From: Campylobacteraceae bacterium
GTDB lineage: Bacteria > Campylobacterota > Campylobacteria > Campylobacterales > Sulfurospirillaceae
Length of the DNA stretch: 6,616 nucleotides
Reading direction: 5' to 3'
NCBI GenBank assembly: GCA_027055635.1
Contig: JALUMZ010000280.1
Location: forward strand, 1 to 6,616
Both the position numbers and the translations under genes were made by a program. Every line of letters begins with the position of its first letter. Within the stretch, counting starts at the first letter, position 1. Of the stretch, positions 5,837 through 6,616 are shown piece after piece. A model generated the notes under the pieces. It ran no database searches, was not told the DNA's origin, and saw nothing but the letters and a program-made list of their open reading frames with translations.

Positions 5837-6616
5837 TTAAAAAATTATAATAAACATAACTCCTGTGTGTAGATTCTTCACACTTATAGTGCCTGTATTG
5901 TTTTTTTCTATAATCATTTTTGTCATATACAAACCTATACCTGTACCGCTATTTGCTTGCTTTGTCGTAAAATAGGGCTCAAATATTTTATCTATAGGTG
6001 TTATTTTTATACCGCCGGCATTATCTTCAATGGTAATAGTTTTTTTTGAGTCTTGCATAAAGGTTTTTATGGTGATTTGAGGATTGTTAATGTTTCGCTC
6101 CAAAAAAGTATCATTTGCATTCTTCACTATATTGACTAATGCTTGTACTATCTCGTTTGGATATCCATTTAGAGTAAAATTTTCTAGTATTTCTATGTTT
6201 AGAACAATTTTATTTTTATCTAATGTAGCACTCAACAGTTGTTCTGTTAGAATTATAACATCCTTTATGTTGTATGTTTCCTTTGGTTTTCCGGAAGAGA
6301 AAAAGTTTCTAAAGTCATCTATGGTATTTGACATGTAAGAGATTTGAGTATTAGCTTCATCTATCTTTTCTTTGAGTTTGTTTTGGGTTAGTTTTCCTCT
6401 TTCATAGTTCAACTCCATATTTACAAGTACAAAAGAGAGTTGTGCAAGAGGTTGCTTCCATTGATGGGCTATATTCTCTATCATTTCACCCATGGATGCA
6501 AGTTTATTTTGATTGAGCAATAAAAGATCTTGTCTTGTCTGAAGTTTCTGATTTTTTTTGTAGATGATATATAAAAATATGTAGAAGATTATAAAAACTA
6601 TCAATGCTATAAAAAT
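5837..6616 (-). CDS. Sensor histidine kinase, C-terminal part (partial, 5' end outside window)
   Basis: The frame is open to the right edge, so the sensory region is missing; 259 residues are visible, counted here from the first visible codon. Residues 1-19 (IFIALIVFIIFYIFLYIIY) form the last membrane helix. A short linker leads to the dimerisation helix with the phospho-acceptor His51 in AHQWKQPL. The ATP-binding domain is complete: N-box around NIVKNAND (162-169), DNAGG at 198-202, FEPYFTTK at 212-219, and SGTGIGLYMTK from 223. The AHQW(K/R)QPL kind of H-box is frequent in Campylobacterota kinases. No response regulator follows it; the next gene is the rhodanese after 76 bp, so a partner must lie upstream of the kinase or elsewhere. 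The apparent TTG start at 6604 is inside the membrane helix and is not the real start. A role in controlling the psr operon is suggested by position only. Confidence 0.9.
   Translation of the reverse strand: MFIALIVFIIFYIFLYIIYKKNQKLQTRQDLLLLNQNKLASMGEMIENIAHQWKQPLAQLSFVLVNMELNYERGKLTQNKLKEKIDEANTQISYMSNTIDDFRNFFSSGKPKETYNIKDVIILTEQLLSATLDKNKIVLNIEILENFTLNGYPNEIVQALVNIVKNANDTFLERNINNPQITIKTFMQDSKKTITIEDNAGGIKITPIDKIFEPYFTTKQANSGTGIGLYMTKMIIEKNNTGTISVKNLHTGVMFIIIF

Noticed and set aside
3548..6338. Plus-strand open frames at 3548-3769 (opposite psrC) and 6084-6338 (opposite the kinase)
   Set aside because: Both are antisense shadows of genes with clear motifs on the minus strand.
1..6616. tRNA/rRNA genes, CRISPR arrays, insertion sequences or prophage remnants
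   Set aside because: Nearly all the window is covered by coding regions. No transposase, no spaced repeat array and no tRNA-like stretch is visible.

Overview
This AT-rich window looks like the chromosome of a sulfur-metabolising member of the Campylobacterota (Sulfurimonas, Sulfurospirillum or Arcobacter type; the genus cannot be fixed from sequence reading alone). Three things point there: a PsrA/PhsA-type molybdoenzyme cluster, a histidine kinase whose H-box reads AHQWKQPL (a form common in that phylum), and tightly packed A/T-rich genes with A-rich codon use. Every supported gene lies on the minus strand, so transcription runs from high to low coordinates.

In transcription order: (i) 6616-5837, the C-terminal part of a membrane-anchored sensor histidine kinase, cut by the window edge. 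(ii) 5836-5761, the only sizeable intergenic gap, 76 bp, with a perfect 11-bp tandem repeat, a plausible -10 box, a short dyad and a strong Shine-Dalgarno. (iii) 5760-4819, an exported two-domain rhodanese with a single cysteine. (iv) 4817-4293, a TorD/DmsD-type chaperone, probably starting at TTG and carrying a perfect 13-bp hairpin in its first codons. (v) 4296-3148, a 10-TM NrfD/PsrC-type quinone-side membrane subunit. (vi) 3148-887, a Tat-exported molybdopterin catalytic subunit of the PsrA/PhsA group. (vii) 885-292, a four-cluster [4Fe-4S] subunit (PsrB type). (viii) 282-1, the start of an exported, TPR-like protein of unknown function that runs off the left edge.

From the rhodanese to the TPR-like gene the coding regions overlap or are separated by at most 9 bp, so they are probably one operon read from the promoter in the 76-bp gap. 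The inferred machine is a periplasm-facing respiratory complex: NrfD oxidises quinol in the membrane, electrons pass through the four-cluster protein to the Mo-bisPGD subunit, and polysulfide, sulfur or thiosulfate is reduced outside the cytoplasm. The TorD protein would guard or load the Tat substrate before export. The rhodanese would hand over or bind sulfane sulfur in the periplasm, in the role Sud plays for Wolinella Psr. The substrate is not proven by sequence.

The parts not explained by ordinary annotation are the hairpin at the rhodanese/torD junction, the 11-bp tandem repeat at the promoter, an (A7C)x3 octamer repeat inside the first codons of psrB, and the unassigned TPR-like secreted protein. 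I see no RNA gene, mobile element or CRISPR array.
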